Part shown: piece by piece, positions 18,383-28,537 of the stretch
Numbering within the stretch: the first letter of the stretch is position 1
How the letters are laid out: each line of letters begins with the position of its first letter
Origin: Chryseobacterium sp. FH1
Lineage (GTDB): Bacteria; Bacteroidota; Bacteroidia; Flavobacteriales; Weeksellaceae
Length of the DNA: 64,000 nucleotides
Direction: 5' to 3'
Assembly (NCBI RefSeq): GCF_000735135.1
Contig: NZ_JPLZ01000005.1
Location: 1 to 64,000 of the forward strand
Made by a program: the position numbers and the translations under genes
Notes under the pieces: model-generated
Databases searched by the model: none
Seen by the model: only the letters and a program-made list of their open reading frames with translations
What the model was told of the DNA's origin: nothing

Positions 18383-19777
18383 ATGAGTGATAAACAAAAA
18401 ACAATCAGCGAAGAAATCAAACTTTCGGGTATTGGTCTTCACACAGGTAGAGAAGTTAATCTTACCATCAAACCGGCTAAGGAAAACACCGGATTCGTAT
18501 TCGTAAGAACAGACCTAGAAGGTCATCCTCAGGTAGAGGCTGACGTCAATTATGTAACCACTACAGAAAGAGGAACCACTCTGGAAAAGTTAGGGGTCAA
18601 AATCCACACTTGCGAGCATCTTTTGGCTGCTTTGGTCGGGATGGATATTGATAATGCCTTCCTTGAAATGAACAGCGCAGAGCCTCCAATCTTGGATGGT
18701 TCTTCCAAATATTTTGTAGAAGCTATCGAAAAAGCGGGTGTTAAGGAACAAGATCTTGCAAGAGAATATCTTGTAGTGAAGGAAGTGATGAACTACATAG
18801 ATCCTTCAACAGGTTCCGAGATCACAGTCATTCCTGCAGACGATTACGAAATTACAACAATGGTAGATTTTGGGACCAAAGTTCTTGGAACCCAAAATGC
18901 CAGTATGAAAAACCTGACTGAGTTCAAAGAAGAGATTGCACCGGCGAGAACATTCAGTTTCTTGCACGAGTTGGAGCAGCTTTTGGATGCGAATCTTATC
19001 AAAGGAGGCGATATCAGCAATGCCATCGTTTATGTTGATAAAGAACTGACGCCGGAAACCACAGAAAAACTGAAATTAGCTTTCGGTAAAGACGAAGTTT
19101 CTATCCGTCCAAACGGAATCCTAGATAATCTTACCCTTAACTTCCCAAATGAAGCTGCCCGTCACAAACTATTGGACGTGATTGGAGATTTGGCTTTGGT
19201 TGGTGTTAGAATCAAAGGTAGAGTGATTGCCAACAAGCCTGGACACTTTGTAAATACGCAGTTCGCGAAAAAACTTAACAGACAATACAAATTGCAAAAA
19301 AGAAAAAATGTTCCTGATTTTGATTTGAAAGCAGAACCTGTTTTTGACATCAATGGCATTATGAAATTATTGCCTCACAGACCGCCGTTTCTTTTGGTTG
19401 ATAAGATTTTACAATTGTCAGAGACCCACGTGGTTGGACTGAAGAATGTTTCTATGAACGAGCCCTTTTTCGTAGGTCACTTCCCGAAAGAACCAGTAAT
19501 GCCGGGCGTTTTGCAAATCGAAGCGATGGCTCAGGTTGGTGGGATCTTGGTTTTGGCAAATGTTCCAGATCCGGAAAATTACTCCACTTACTTTGTGAAG
19601 ATGGACAACGTGAAATTCAAGAAAAAAGTAGTTCCAGGAGATCAGCTGATATTCAAAATTGAATTGATAGAGCCGATCAGAAGAGGAATCGTACATATGC
19701 AGGGTTACGGTTATGTAGGAGACAGCGTAGTTGTAGAAGCTGAGTTGATGGCCCAAGTTGCAAAAACAAAAAATTAA
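18383..19777 (+). CDS. lpxC/fabZ: Bifunctional UDP-3-O-acyl-GlcNAc deacetylase / 3-hydroxyacyl-ACP dehydratase
   Basis: A 464-residue fusion. Residues 1-305 are LpxC, the zinc deacetylase that commits UDP-3-O-acyl-GlcNAc to lipid A: zinc ligands His79 (HTCEHLLAAL), His261 and Asp265 (HKLLDVIGD), and the general acid His288 (NKPGHF). Residues about 320-464 are FabZ, the beta-hydroxyacyl-ACP dehydratase of fatty acid elongation: active-site His366 in FVGHFPKEPVMPG and Glu380 in LQIEAMAQ. This fusion is known from Bacteroidetes and links the two uses of hydroxyacyl-ACP. lpxA follows after three bases, so the genes form an operon. No frameshift or loss of catalytic residues is seen. Confidence 0.96.
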   Translation: MSDKQKTISEEIKLSGIGLHTGREVNLTIKPAKENTGFVFVRTDLEGHPQVEADVNYVTTTERGTTLEKLGVKIHTCEHLLAALVGMDIDNAFLEMNSAEPPILDGSSKYFVEAIEKAGVKEQDLAREYLVVKEVMNYIDPSTGSEITVIPADDYEITTMVDFGTKVLGTQNASMKNLTEFKEEIAPARTFSFLHELEQLLDANLIKGGDISNAIVYVDKELTPETTEKLKLAFGKDEVSIRPNGILDNLTLNFPNEAARHKLLDVIGDLALVGVRIKGRVIANKPGHFVNTQFAKKLNRQYKLQKRKNVPDFDLKAEPVFDINGIMKLLPHRPPFLLVDKILQLSETHVVGLKNVSMNEPFFVGHFPKEPVMPGVLQIEAMAQVGGILVLANVPDPENYSTYFVKMDNVKFKKKVVPGDQLIFKIELIEPIRRGIVHMQGYGYVGDSVVVEAELMAQVAKTKN

Positions 19778-19780
19778 TTT

Positions 19781-20569
19781 ATGATTCACCAGCTTACGGC
19801 AGTAGATCCTCGCGCAAAGATTGGCAAAAATGTTACCATAGAACCATTCACAACCATTGGCGCCAACGTTACAGTTGGTTCTGACACTTGGATTGGTCCT
19901 AATGTGACCATCATGGAAAATGTAAAGATTGGCAAAAATTGCAAGATTTTTCCTGGAACCGTGATTGGTGCAGTTCCACAGGATCTTAAATTTGATGGTG
20001 AAGACACTCAGGTGATTATCGGCGACGGTACTACGCTTAGAGAATGTGTTACCATCAACAGAGGTACAAAAGCCTTAGGATATACAAAAATTGGAAACAA
20101 TTGTTTGATCATGGCAACTTCCCACGTAGCACACGACTGCATCGTAGGTGACAATGTCATCATTGCAAATGGTTGCGGTATAGCAGGGCACGTTGAGATC
20201 GGAGATTTTGTGGTAATGGGCGGACTTTCTGCCGTACAACAATTTGGAAAGATCGGAAAACACGTGATGATCTCTGGAGGTTCATTAATAAGAAAGGATA
20301 TTCCACCATACGTAAAGGTAGCGAGAGAACCAATTTCTTACGCCGGAATCAACTCTGTAGGATTGAGAAGAAGAGGTTTTACCAATGACAAAATTTTTGA
20401 GATCCAAAAAATCTACAGAGCGATTTTCCAAATGAAAATGAATACCACTCAAGCAATTGAATTCATTGAGAAAGAGATGCTTCCAACAGTGGAAAGAGAT
20501 GAGATCATCCAGTTCATCCAAAACTCTCCAAGAGGAATTGTAAAAGGATACGGATCCAACAAAGAATAA
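19781..20569 (+). CDS. lpxA: UDP-N-acetylglucosamine O-acyltransferase
   Basis: LpxA performs the first step of lipid A synthesis, moving a 3-hydroxyacyl chain from ACP to the 3-OH of UDP-GlcNAc. The 262-residue length is standard. The N-terminal two thirds are hexapeptide repeats (IGPNVTIMENVKIGKN and similar); MATSHVAHDCIVGDN contains the catalytic His. The C-terminal helical part begins near GINSVGLRRRGF, which is the LpxA signature separating it from other left-handed helix acyltransferases. It starts three bases after the fusion gene, and efp follows 27 bases later, probably in the same transcript. Confidence 0.96.
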   Translation: MIHQLTAVDPRAKIGKNVTIEPFTTIGANVTVGSDTWIGPNVTIMENVKIGKNCKIFPGTVIGAVPQDLKFDGEDTQVIIGDGTTLRECVTINRGTKALGYTKIGNNCLIMATSHVAHDCIVGDNVIIANGCGIAGHVEIGDFVVMGGLSAVQQFGKIGKHVMISGGSLIRKDIPPYVKVAREPISYAGINSVGLRRRGFTNDKIFEIQKIYRAIFQMKMNTTQAIEFIEKEMLPTVERDEIIQFIQNSPRGIVKGYGSNKE

Positions 20570-20596
20570 AAAATAATACAAGTTTATATATAACTA

Positions 20597-21160
20597 ATGG
20601 CAACAAGCAACGATATTAGAAAAGGACTTTGCATCGAATTCAGCAATGATATTTTCAAAGTGATCGAGTTTCTACATGTGAAACCAGGAAAAGGTCCTGC
20701 TTTCGTAAGAACGAAATTGAAATCTGTAACAAACGGAAAAGTTTTAGATAACACATTCTCCGCAGGTCACAAGATCGACGAAGTAAAAGTGATCACAAGA
20801 AAATTCCAGTATCTGTATGATGACGAGAATGGATTCCACTTTATGAACAACGACGATTTCTCTCAGCTTTACCTTGATAAAGAAATGATTGAAAACGCAC
20901 AGTTTATGAAAGCTGGAGAAGAGATCACGATCATATTGAAAGAAGCAGACGAATCTCCACTTTCTGCGGAACTTCCACAATCAGTTTATTTGGAAGTAGT
21001 AGAAGCTGATCCAGGCGTGAAAGGAAACACAGCGACCAACGCACTGAAAAATGCGATCGTAGAAACAGGCGCTAGAGTAATGGTTCCATTATTCATCGAG
21101 CCAGGCGACAAGATCAAGATCAGTACAGAGGACGGTTCTTACCTTGAAAGAGTAAAATAA
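20597..21160 (+). CDS. efp: Translation elongation factor P
   Basis: EF-P binds between ribosomal P and E sites and relieves stalling at consecutive prolines. The 187-residue product has the KOW-like N-terminal domain and two OB domains. The loop KPGKGPAFVR places Lys32 at the tip that in other bacteria is modified by EpmA/EpmB or equivalents; no modification gene is in the window. It follows lpxA by 27 bases without its own clear promoter and is closed by a strong terminator, so it is probably the last gene of the lpx operon. Confidence 0.96.
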   Translation: MATSNDIRKGLCIEFSNDIFKVIEFLHVKPGKGPAFVRTKLKSVTNGKVLDNTFSAGHKIDEVKVITRKFQYLYDDENGFHFMNNDDFSQLYLDKEMIENAQFMKAGEEITIILKEADESPLSAELPQSVYLEVVEADPGVKGNTATNALKNAIVETGARVMVPLFIEPGDKIKISTEDGSYLERVK

Positions 21161-21174
21161 AACAAAATATAGGA

Positions 21175-21215
21175 TGGAAGTCTGAAGTTGATCTTCACAC
21201 TTCCATTTTTATTTT
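21175..21215 (+). terminator. Terminator after efp
   Basis: The 13-base arms 21175-21187 and 21193-21205 pair (TGGAAGT and TGAAG with their complements) with one C-C mismatch, followed by TTTTTATTTT. Confidence 0.85.
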
Positions 21216-21231
21216 AAAACCAAATAATTAT

Positions 21232-21310
21232 TAGGGCAGCTTTATCCGCCTTCCGTTCCCTCCCGATTTTACATCGGGATCCGCTCAGGTCGGGCTGCAG
21301 ATTCGTATCT
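21232..21310. repeat. Conserved flavobacterial intergenic repeat with CCCGAT hairpin
   Basis: The stretch GGGCAGCTTTATCCGCC, the hairpin CCCGATTTTACATCGGG (21262-21278) and GGTCGGGCTGCAG resemble an interspersed non-coding sequence I recall from many flavobacterial genomes. It codes for nothing recognisable. Related words occur at 61400-61502, and the CCCGAT/ATCGGG hairpin recurs in the tRNA remnant at 50201-50216. Confidence 0.5.
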
Positions 21311-21361
21311 ATAAGGACGATTTCCATCTAATATCAAATGTCTAAATTCTAACATCCAACT

Positions 21362-22264
21362 ATGACATTCAATCAACCACAACAGCTCAAAACAATTGCT
21401 GACATTATCAATGCAAAATACATTGGTCCAGAAGACTTCCAAGTTTTAGGAACCAATGAGATCCATATGGTGAAAGCAGGTGAAATAGTTTTTGTAAACC
21501 ATCCCAAATATTACGACAAAGCGCTCAATTCCGACGCGACAATTATTTTGATCGACAAAGAAGTAGATTGTCCGGAAGGCAAAGCACTTTTGGTTTCCGA
21601 TGATCCATTCCGAGATTTTAATAAAATCAATACACACTTTACAAGGATCTCGAATTTCAAAGAAGAACTTCACGACATCGAAGTGGGAGACGGAACCTTC
21701 ATCCATTCATCTGTTGTACTCGGAAATCAAATCAGAATAGGAAAGAACTGTCATATTTTCCCGAATGTTGTGATTGGTGACAGAACAATTATTGGTGATA
21801 ATGTCATTATCCAAGCCAATACAGTTTTGGGAGGCGACGCATTTTATTACAGAAAACTCGATGGCAATTTCGACAGATTGATTTCTGTAGGAAACGTTGT
21901 TATTGGAAACAATGTGGAAATCGGAAACGGTTGTACGATTGACAGAGGCGTCACAGATTCTACGACCATTGGCGAAGGTTCTGTTTTAGACAATCAAATT
22001 CAAATTGGGCACGACACAATTATTGGTAAAAAATGTCTCATCGCTTCCCAAACGGGAATTGCAGGATGTTGTATCATCGAGGATGAAGTGACGATTTGGG
22101 GACAAGTTGGAATGGCTTCTGGCGTTAGAATTGAAAAGGGAACAGTTCTTCTTGCAAAAGTTGGCGTTAACAGAGATTTGAAAAAAGGAACTTATTTCGG
22201 ACCAATTGCTGAAGAATTTCGAGATTACCTTAGAAAGGAAGTCAAAATCAAAAATCTGAAGTAA
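21362..22264 (+). CDS. LpxD-like hexapeptide acyltransferase (second paralogue)
   Basis: This 300-residue protein has the two-domain LpxD layout: an N-terminal alpha/beta domain containing KAGEIVFVNHPKYYDKAL, then hexapeptide repeats (IGKNCHIFPNVVIGDRT, IGNNVEIGNGCTIDRG) and the QIQIGHDTIIG segment holding the likely catalytic His. It lacks part of the C-terminal helix of the longer LpxD at 17312. Acyltransferase activity on a UDP-sugar is likely; whether it is a second LpxD with other acyl preference or acts on another glycan is open. It lies after the efp terminator and a repeat, so it is probably transcribed separately. Confidence 0.87.
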   Translation: MTFNQPQQLKTIADIINAKYIGPEDFQVLGTNEIHMVKAGEIVFVNHPKYYDKALNSDATIILIDKEVDCPEGKALLVSDDPFRDFNKINTHFTRISNFKEELHDIEVGDGTFIHSSVVLGNQIRIGKNCHIFPNVVIGDRTIIGDNVIIQANTVLGGDAFYYRKLDGNFDRLISVGNVVIGNNVEIGNGCTIDRGVTDSTTIGEGSVLDNQIQIGHDTIIGKKCLIASQTGIAGCCIIEDEVTIWGQVGMASGVRIEKGTVLLAKVGVNRDLKKGTYFGPIAEEFRDYLRKEVKIKNLK

Positions 22265-22323
22265 ATCATATTTTATTAATCTAAAAAATTAATGATTACA
22301 AGAAATTTTTGGATTATTATCGT

Positions 22324-22331
22324 TATTTTTG
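22324..22331 (+). promoter_or_regulatory. -7 box of sucD
   Basis: TATTTTTG matches TAnnTTTG, 42 bases before the sucD ATG. Confidence 0.5.
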
Positions 22332-22373
22332 CGAATAACAAAGTTTTATAAAATCAATAAATTACAATAAAAA

Positions 22374-23246
22374 ATGTCAGTATTAGTAAACAAAGATTCT
22401 AAAGTTATCGTACAAGGATTTACAGGTAACGAAGGTACTTTCCACGCAGGTCAAATGATCGATTACGGAACCAACGTTGTTGGTGGTGTAACTCCAGGAA
22501 AAGGAGGTTCTGAGCACCTTGGTAAGCCGGTTTTCAATTCTGTGGCAGAAGCTGTGGAGAAAGCAGGAGCTAATGTGAGTATTATTTTCGTGCCGCCTGC
22601 ATTTGCTGCAGATGCTGTAATGGAAGCTGCTGAGGCAGGTATCAAAGTTATTGTATGTATCACAGAAGGGATTCCTGTTGCTGATATGGTAAAAGTTAAG
22701 GATTACATCCAAGACAGAGACGTTCGTTTGATCGGGCCAAACTGTCCAGGTATCATCACTTCAGACGAAGCTAAGATTGGGATTATGCCAGGTTTCGTTT
22801 TCAAAAAAGGAAAAGTTGGTATCGTTTCAAAATCTGGAACTTTAACTTACGAAGCGGCAGATCAAGTTGTGAAAGCTGGTTTCGGAGTTTCTACAGCGAT
22901 CGGAATTGGTGGAGATCCAATTATTGGAACTACAACTAAAGAAGCTTTGGAATTGTTCATCAACGATCCAGAAACTGAGGCAGTTGTAATGATCGGTGAG
23001 ATCGGTGGATCTTTGGAAGCTGAGGCTGCAAGATGGTACAAAGCGAGTGGTTCTACAAAACCAGTTGTAGGTTTTATCGCAGGACAAACTGCTCCAAAAG
23101 GTAGGACAATGGGTCACGCAGGTGCAATTGTAGGCGGAGATGATGATACAGCACAAGCAAAAATGGCTATTATGGCAGAAAACGGAATTCACGTTGTAGA
23201 TTCTCCAGCAGAGATTGGAGTAACTGTAGCAAAAGTTCTAGCATAA
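22374..23246 (+). CDS. sucD: Succinate--CoA ligase alpha subunit
   Basis: SucD with SucC converts succinyl-CoA to succinate with formation of ATP or GTP in the citric acid cycle. The 290-residue product contains the CoA-binding Rossmann domain ([17 protein letters not shown]), the ligase motif [12 protein letters not shown] and the phosphorylated His248 in [13 protein letters not shown]. The length is typical. sucC is not in the window, so the two subunits are encoded apart. A near-perfect terminator follows. Confidence 0.96.
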   Translation: MSVLVNKDSKVIVQGFTGNEGTFHAGQMIDYGTNVVGGVTPGKGGSEHLGKPVFNSVAEAVEKAGANVSIIFVPPAFAADAVMEAAEAGIKVIVCITEGIPVADMVKVKDYIQDRDVRLIGPNCPGIITSDEAKIGIMPGFVFKKGKVGIVSKSGTLTYEAADQVVKAGFGVSTAIGIGGDPIIGTTTKEALELFINDPETEAVVMIGEIGGSLEAEAARWYKASGSTKPVVGFIAGQTAPKGRTMGHAGAIVGGDDDTAQAKMAIMAENGIHVVDSPAEIGVTVAKVLA

Positions 23247-23280
23247 TAAATTGATCAAAAATCTTTTATTAAATATATTT

Positions 23281-23313
23281 TGAGAAGCTCTATCTGAGCT
23301 TCTCATTTTTTTT
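23281..23313 (+). terminator. Terminator of sucD
   Basis: TGAGAAGCTC (23281-23290) and GAGCTTCTCA (23296-23305) form a perfect 10-bp stem with loop TATCT and T8. Confidence 0.9.
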
Positions 23314-23316
23314 ATT

Positions 23317-23324
23317 TAAATTTG
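23317..23324 (+). promoter_or_regulatory. -7 box of the barrel protein gene
   Basis: TAAATTTG matches TAnnTTTG and ends 27 bases before the ATG at 23352. It contains the in-frame TTG at 23322, which rules that TTG out as the start. Confidence 0.5.
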
Positions 23325-23351
23325 AACCAGAAATATTTTAAACACACACAC

Positions 23352-24005
23352 ATGAAAAAAATCCTTTTTGCATCTCTAATTTTCTCTTCTTTATTTTCTC
23401 AGGCACAACTTGATCTCAGGTCAACTGAATTCGGTTTGGTTGCAGGAGGAACCTATTCCAGAGTTAGAAACGCGCACAATCCTTCGGGAGCCAGAATTTC
23501 AGTTTTGGGAGGTGTGACGGCTCAGGCACCAATTGGCAATGCGGAACAATATTACCTTCAAATGGAAGTCTTGTATTTTGGAGCGGGAGAATCAGGAAAG
23601 TCGAAGGATGCAAAAGGCAGACCTGGCTATGATGCTGTTTATGCCAATAATTATCTAAGTGTTCCTTTTAATTTCAAAGCTTATTTTTCCGAAGCAGAAT
23701 CCGAATTTTATGGATTGATAGGTCCGAGATTTAATTTCTTGATCGATCAAAAGGTGAAGAATACCAATAAGCAGGAATATGAAAAAGATAGCTACGGTAA
23801 AGCCAATCCATTTAATCTAGGAATTGGTGCAGGTGTAGGATTTAGTTATAAAAGACAATTAGAATTGGCTTTGAAATATGATATCGGATTGTCAAATGCA
23901 TATCCTGATTTGAAAAATAGTCCATCTGAGGCAGGTTATGCAGGAACTGCTAAGAAAAAATCAGAACAAGTGATAAGCTTAGGACTCACTTACTTCTTCA
24001 AATAA
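23352..24005 (+). CDS. Small outer-membrane beta-barrel protein (porin-like)
   Basis: A 217-residue exported protein. The ATG at 23352 gives signal peptide MKKILFASLIFSSLFSQAQ. The rest alternates polar and hydrophobic residues in beta-hairpin fashion (EFGLVAGGTYSRV, GLIGPRFNFLIDQ, FNLGIGAGVGFSYKRQLELALKYDIGL) and ends with an aromatic-terminated strand VISLGLTYFFK, as in the PF13568-type barrels frequent in Bacteroidetes. No plug or ligand-binding part is present, so its cargo is unknown. Confidence 0.78.
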   Translation: MKKILFASLIFSSLFSQAQLDLRSTEFGLVAGGTYSRVRNAHNPSGARISVLGGVTAQAPIGNAEQYYLQMEVLYFGAGESGKSKDAKGRPGYDAVYANNYLSVPFNFKAYFSEAESEFYGLIGPRFNFLIDQKVKNTNKQEYEKDSYGKANPFNLGIGAGVGFSYKRQLELALKYDIGLSNAYPDLKNSPSEAGYAGTAKKKSEQVISLGLTYFFK

Positions 24006-24011
24006 ATAACA

Positions 24012-24042
24012 AAAGGCTGTGAATTTTCACAGCCTTTGTTTT
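24012..24042. terminator. Bidirectional terminator between the barrel gene and recA
   Basis: AAAGGCTGTGAA (24012-24023) pairs perfectly with TTCACAGCCTTT (24026-24037) and is T-rich on the plus side. It lies between convergent genes and probably serves both. Confidence 0.85.
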
Positions 24043-24056
24043 TGTCAAATTTTATT

Positions 24057-25058
24057 TTATTTGTTCTTTATGATCTCTCTGATTTTTCCTTCAATCTCTT
24101 CAGAAAGTTCAGGATTGTCTTTCAAAACGTCTTTCACAGCATCACGACCTTGGCCCAATTTTGTGTCTTCGTAGCTGAACCAAGATCCACTTTTCTTAAC
24201 TACAGCAAGATCTACTGCAGTATCCAGGATTTCTCCAGATTTAGAAATTCCTTCACCGTACATAATGTCAAATTCAGCCATTTTGAAAGGTGGCGCTACT
24301 TTGTTTTTCACAACCTTTACTTTTACACGGCTTCCAACGGCTTCGTCACCATTCTTGATTGGTGCACTTGCTTTTCTAATGTCAATTCTTACAGAAGCAT
24401 AGAATTTCAACGCGTTTCCACCAGTTGTCGTTTCTGGATTTCCAAACATCACACCGATCTTCTCACGAAGCTGGTTGATGAAGATCACGGTACATTTTGT
24501 TCTTGAGATTGAACCGGTCAATTTTCTCAAAGCCTGAGACATCAATCTTGCGTGAAGACCCATTTTAGAATCTCCCATTTCACCTTCGATCTCTGCTTTC
24601 GGCGTCAATGCGGCAACGGAATCGATTACCACGATATCAATTGCGCCTGATCTGATCAAATTGTCTGCAATCTCTAACGCTTGCTCACCATTGTCTGGTT
24701 GAGAGATGATCAAGTTTTCAAGATCCACACCCAATTTTGCAGCGTAGCTTCTGTCGAATGCGTGCTCTGCATCTATGAAAGCTGCAATTCCACCAGTTTT
24801 TTGAGCTTCTGCGATTGCGTGTAAGGTCAAGGTTGTTTTACCGGAAGATTCTGGTCCGTAGATTTCGATTACTCTTCCTCTTGGGTAGCCACCAACACCT
24901 AAAGCCAGGTCAATTCCCAATGAACCTGATGGAATTACTTCTATCGTGTGGTCCACAGAATCCTCGCCCAAAGTCATCACGGTTCCTTTTCCGTAGGTTT
25001 TATCTAGTTTTTCCAGCACCAGTTGTAGTGCTTTTTTCTTATCGTCGTTTGTACTCAT
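24057..25058 (-). CDS. recA: Recombinase A
   Basis: RecA forms filaments on single-stranded DNA, drives homologous recombination and triggers SOS cleavage. The 333-residue product has the Walker A loop GPESSGKT (68-75), Walker [10 protein letters not shown], loop L1/L2 region ([22 protein letters not shown]) and the C-terminal domain; the acidic tail is short. The ATG at 25058 is preceded by a TATTTTTG box at 25078-25085 on the minus strand. No palindromic LexA-like site was recognised in the 90-base upstream region. Confidence 0.97.
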   Translation of the reverse strand: MSTNDDKKKALQLVLEKLDKTYGKGTVMTLGEDSVDHTIEVIPSGSLGIDLALGVGGYPRGRVIEIYGPESSGKTTLTLHAIAEAQKTGGIAAFIDAEHAFDRSYAAKLGVDLENLIISQPDNGEQALEIADNLIRSGAIDIVVIDSVAALTPKAEIEGEMGDSKMGLHARLMSQALRKLTGSISRTKCTVIFINQLREKIGVMFGNPETTTGGNALKFYASVRIDIRKASAPIKNGDEAVGSRVKVKVVKNKVAPPFKMAEFDIMYGEGISKSGEILDTAVDLAVVKKSGSWFSYEDTKLGQGRDAVKDVLKDNPELSEEIEGKIREIIKNK

Positions 25059-25077
25059 TATGTCAAAAAATTATTCT

Positions 25078-25085
25078 CAAAAATA
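25078..25085 (-). promoter_or_regulatory. -7 box of recA
   Basis: TATTTTTG on the minus strand, 19 bases before the recA ATG. Confidence 0.5.
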
Positions 25086-25148
25086 CGGAATTTTAAAATC
25101 AAAATCCAATATTATTTTAGTTTACGCTTTTAATTTATCAATCGAAAA

Positions 25149-26345
25149 TTAATGAAAATTTGAATTTTTTGTAATGTTCAAATAATCCGTCAGAACTTTC
25201 ATTTGGTCTTTATTTCCCTTTTTAATACGTGCTTCTCGGCTGATTGTTTTTTCATAGATTTTGTTGAAAATCTTTTTTGAAACAGGAAATAGGTTTTTGT
25301 TTTTCACTTTCGGAATTTCCAATCTTTCACAAACTTCATTGTCTAATAAAAACCAAGTGCAACAGATGTGCAGATAACGTAGGTTTCGCCTTTGAAAATC
25401 AAATTTAAGGATTGGATTTTCCAAAGATTCATTTAATAAAGAATGTGCTAATAAAACGGAATCTTTGTCCGCTGATGGTTGCACAGAAGTCCATAGAAAG
25501 AAATATTCTGTCGCTTGCTTTTTGTCATCGGGTAGAAGTTCCTCTGGAATTTCCAATAAATAGCCGACATATCTCCAAAGGTGAAAGAGGCCTTTTTCCT
25601 CTTGCTCAGAAAAGGTGTTTCCCAATTTTTTCAAACTGTATAAAAACACCAGACTGAAACCGATGTAAGTTGCCATCATATCCCAAGAATTGATGGGTTC
25701 TCCCCAGTTTTTCGTATCCCAATTCTTATAATGTTTCTTGATGGAAAGTCTTGCGTAGGAATGGATGAGTCTTGTTTTGATGGCAAATTCATAACCTTTT
25801 CGGTGGGTGAGAAGTGAGTCGGGTCGGGTAACATTAACCCAAAAATCCAATGTCTCTGATAAGCGTTTGACGGCACCTTTTTTAAGTGCCTCAGTTACAA
25901 TCAATGGTTTGTTGAGATAAGCGTAATCGTAGCCACCAATCAAACAATAATCTCTCAAGGAAATCAAAGAATCCACATTGCAACGCATACAGAGTTCGGC
26001 GCCACTTTTTATCAATTCAAAATCTACCCAATCTGGAACTGACTGAGCTTGTCCAAAAAGTGATTTGACACTTTCTGGAACATCATCGTTTTCAGAAACG
26101 CCATTTCGGATATAATTTTCAATTTGTTTTGAAGCTTCAGGAAAGGATTGTGTGAAGTAAATGTCTTTGACGACTTCATCTCCAATTTCATCAACATCAT
26201 AATAATATTTAGAAAATTTATCAAAATCTTTGAAGCTGACTTCTGCGCAGGAAAATTCTATGAGTTGTTTGCCGTTCCCGGTTTCCCAAAAGTTTTTGAA
26301 ATGTGCTGAATCTCTGAATCGAGGTTGTAGAATTGATTTGTCCAT
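25149..26345 (-). CDS. MpaB/latex-clearing-protein family oxygenase (DUF2236)
   Basis: This 398-residue protein resembles the haem-dependent oxygenase family that includes fungal MpaB and rubber oxygenase Lcp. Recognisable blocks are SLRDYCLIGGYDYAYLNKPL, ETLDFWVNVTRPDSL, TRLIHSYARLSIKKH followed by WGEPINSWDMMATYIGFS, and LFHLWRYVGYLLEIPEELL. The His in RLIHSYAR and in LFHLWRY fit conserved positions. No signal peptide is present, so it is cytoplasmic. The substrate in this organism is unknown. It lies downstream of gap in the same direction but behind a terminator. Confidence 0.8.
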   Translation of the reverse strand: MDKSILQPRFRDSAHFKNFWETGNGKQLIEFSCAEVSFKDFDKFSKYYYDVDEIGDEVVKDIYFTQSFPEASKQIENYIRNGVSENDDVPESVKSLFGQAQSVPDWVDFELIKSGAELCMRCNVDSLISLRDYCLIGGYDYAYLNKPLIVTEALKKGAVKRLSETLDFWVNVTRPDSLLTHRKGYEFAIKTRLIHSYARLSIKKHYKNWDTKNWGEPINSWDMMATYIGFSLVFLYSLKKLGNTFSEQEEKGLFHLWRYVGYLLEIPEELLPDDKKQATEYFFLWTSVQPSADKDSVLLAHSLLNESLENPILKFDFQRRNLRYLHICCTWFLLDNEVCERLEIPKVKNKNLFPVSKKIFNKIYEKTISREARIKKGNKDQMKVLTDYLNITKNSNFH

Positions 26346-26402
26346 CTAGGATAAAGTTACAATTATTGCTCCAAAATTGGACGGTGAGTTTTATCATTAA
26401 TC

Positions 26403-26439
26403 AAAATAAAAAAACCTTCCAAAATGAATTGAAAGGTTT
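26403..26439 (-). terminator. Terminator of gap
   Basis: On the minus strand AAACCTTT and AAGGTTT pair across a short internal mismatch (26412-26418 with 26433-26439), followed by a run of T (26403-26411 read as A on the plus strand). Confidence 0.75.
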
Positions 26440-26461
26440 CAGTTTTATTGAAAGATTCAGA

Positions 26462-27490
<1,029 letters not shown>

Positions 27491-27522
27491 TTATTACTAT
27501 AAATTTACGAAAAAATAAGGAA

Positions 27523-28509
27523 TTACATCGCTAAAATCTCAGCAATTTTAAGCAAATCTTTATCTATCTCATTGTGTTTTTTGATGGCTTCTTCGATTGG
27601 TGTGTACACGATTTTGTTGGATTGCATTCCCACCATCACTTTGTTTTTTCCTTCCATCAATCCGATTACAGCTCCGTAGCCAAGATTACTTGCAAGCACT
27701 CTGTCTGCGCAACTTGGTGATCCACCTCTTTGAATGTGACCCAAAATTGTAACACGGATATCGTAACTTGGAAATTCTTCTTTTGTTGCTTTTGCTAAGT
27801 CATAGATGCTGGCTAATTCTTCGCCTTCTGCAACAACTACGATGCTGGATGATTTTCCAACTTTCTCAGCTGTTCTGAAAGTGCTGAAAAGATCTTCCAA
27901 GCTGTCTTTTCTTTCTGGGATAAGGATGTCCAAAGCCCCAGTTGCGATGCCGCTGTTAAGAGCGATGAAACCTGCATCACGACCCATTACCTCTACAAAG
28001 AAAACTCTGTTGTGGGAAGTTGCAGTATCACGGATTTTGTCAATCGCGTCCATTGCTGTGTTGAGTGCAGTGTCATAACCAATTGTTTTATCTGTACCGA
28101 AAATATCGTTGTCGATAGTTCCAGGAACGCCAATTACCTTGATTCCAAATTCTTCATTGAAAACTTTCGCACCGGTAAAACTTCCGTCTCCACCAATACA
28201 AACCAATGCGTCTATACCCAGTTTTTGACATTGTTCAAAAGCTTTTTTACGGCCTTCCGGTGTCATAAATTCTTTGGATCTGGCAGATTTCAGAATCGTT
28301 CCGCCTTGGTTGATTATATTCTTAACGGAACGAGGTCCCATCTTTGTAACATCTCCTGCAATAAGACCGTTGTAACCCTCGCGGATTCCGTAGCAATCTA
28401 TATTGAAATGATTTGCTGTTCGTACAACAGCTCTCAACGCAGCATTCATTCCTGGCGCATCGCCTCCGGAAGTCAAAACGGCAATTGACTTTATGTTGTT
28501 TTCTGACAT
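27523..28509 (-). CDS. pfkA: ATP-dependent 6-phosphofructokinase
   Basis: PfkA phosphorylates fructose-6-phosphate, the committing step of glycolysis. The 328-residue product contains AVLTSGGDAPGMNAALRAVVR (ATP loop), the catalytic PGTIDNDIFGTD segment with the proton-acceptor Asp, and VEVMGRDAGFIAL for substrate binding, all as in the classical bacterial enzyme; GGDGS with Gly indicates ATP rather than pyrophosphate use. The ATG at 28509 is chosen because the upstream in-frame TTG at 28527 lies between the -7 box and the start and the resulting extension is not conserved. Confidence 0.95.
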   Translation of the reverse strand: MSENNIKSIAVLTSGGDAPGMNAALRAVVRTANHFNIDCYGIREGYNGLIAGDVTKMGPRSVKNIINQGGTILKSARSKEFMTPEGRKKAFEQCQKLGIDALVCIGGDGSFTGAKVFNEEFGIKVIGVPGTIDNDIFGTDKTIGYDTALNTAMDAIDKIRDTATSHNRVFFVEVMGRDAGFIALNSGIATGALDILIPERKDSLEDLFSTFRTAEKVGKSSSIVVVAEGEELASIYDLAKATKEEFPSYDIRVTILGHIQRGGSPSCADRVLASNLGYGAVIGLMEGKNKVMVGMQSNKIVYTPIEEAIKKHNEIDKDLLKIAEILAM

Positions 28510-28529
28510 ATTTTTAATTTTTTTCAAAG

Positions 28530-28537
28530 CAAATTTA
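28530..28537 (-). promoter_or_regulatory. -7 box of pfkA
   Basis: On the minus strand TAAATTTG matches TAnnTTTG, 20 bases before the ATG at 28509. Confidence 0.5.
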
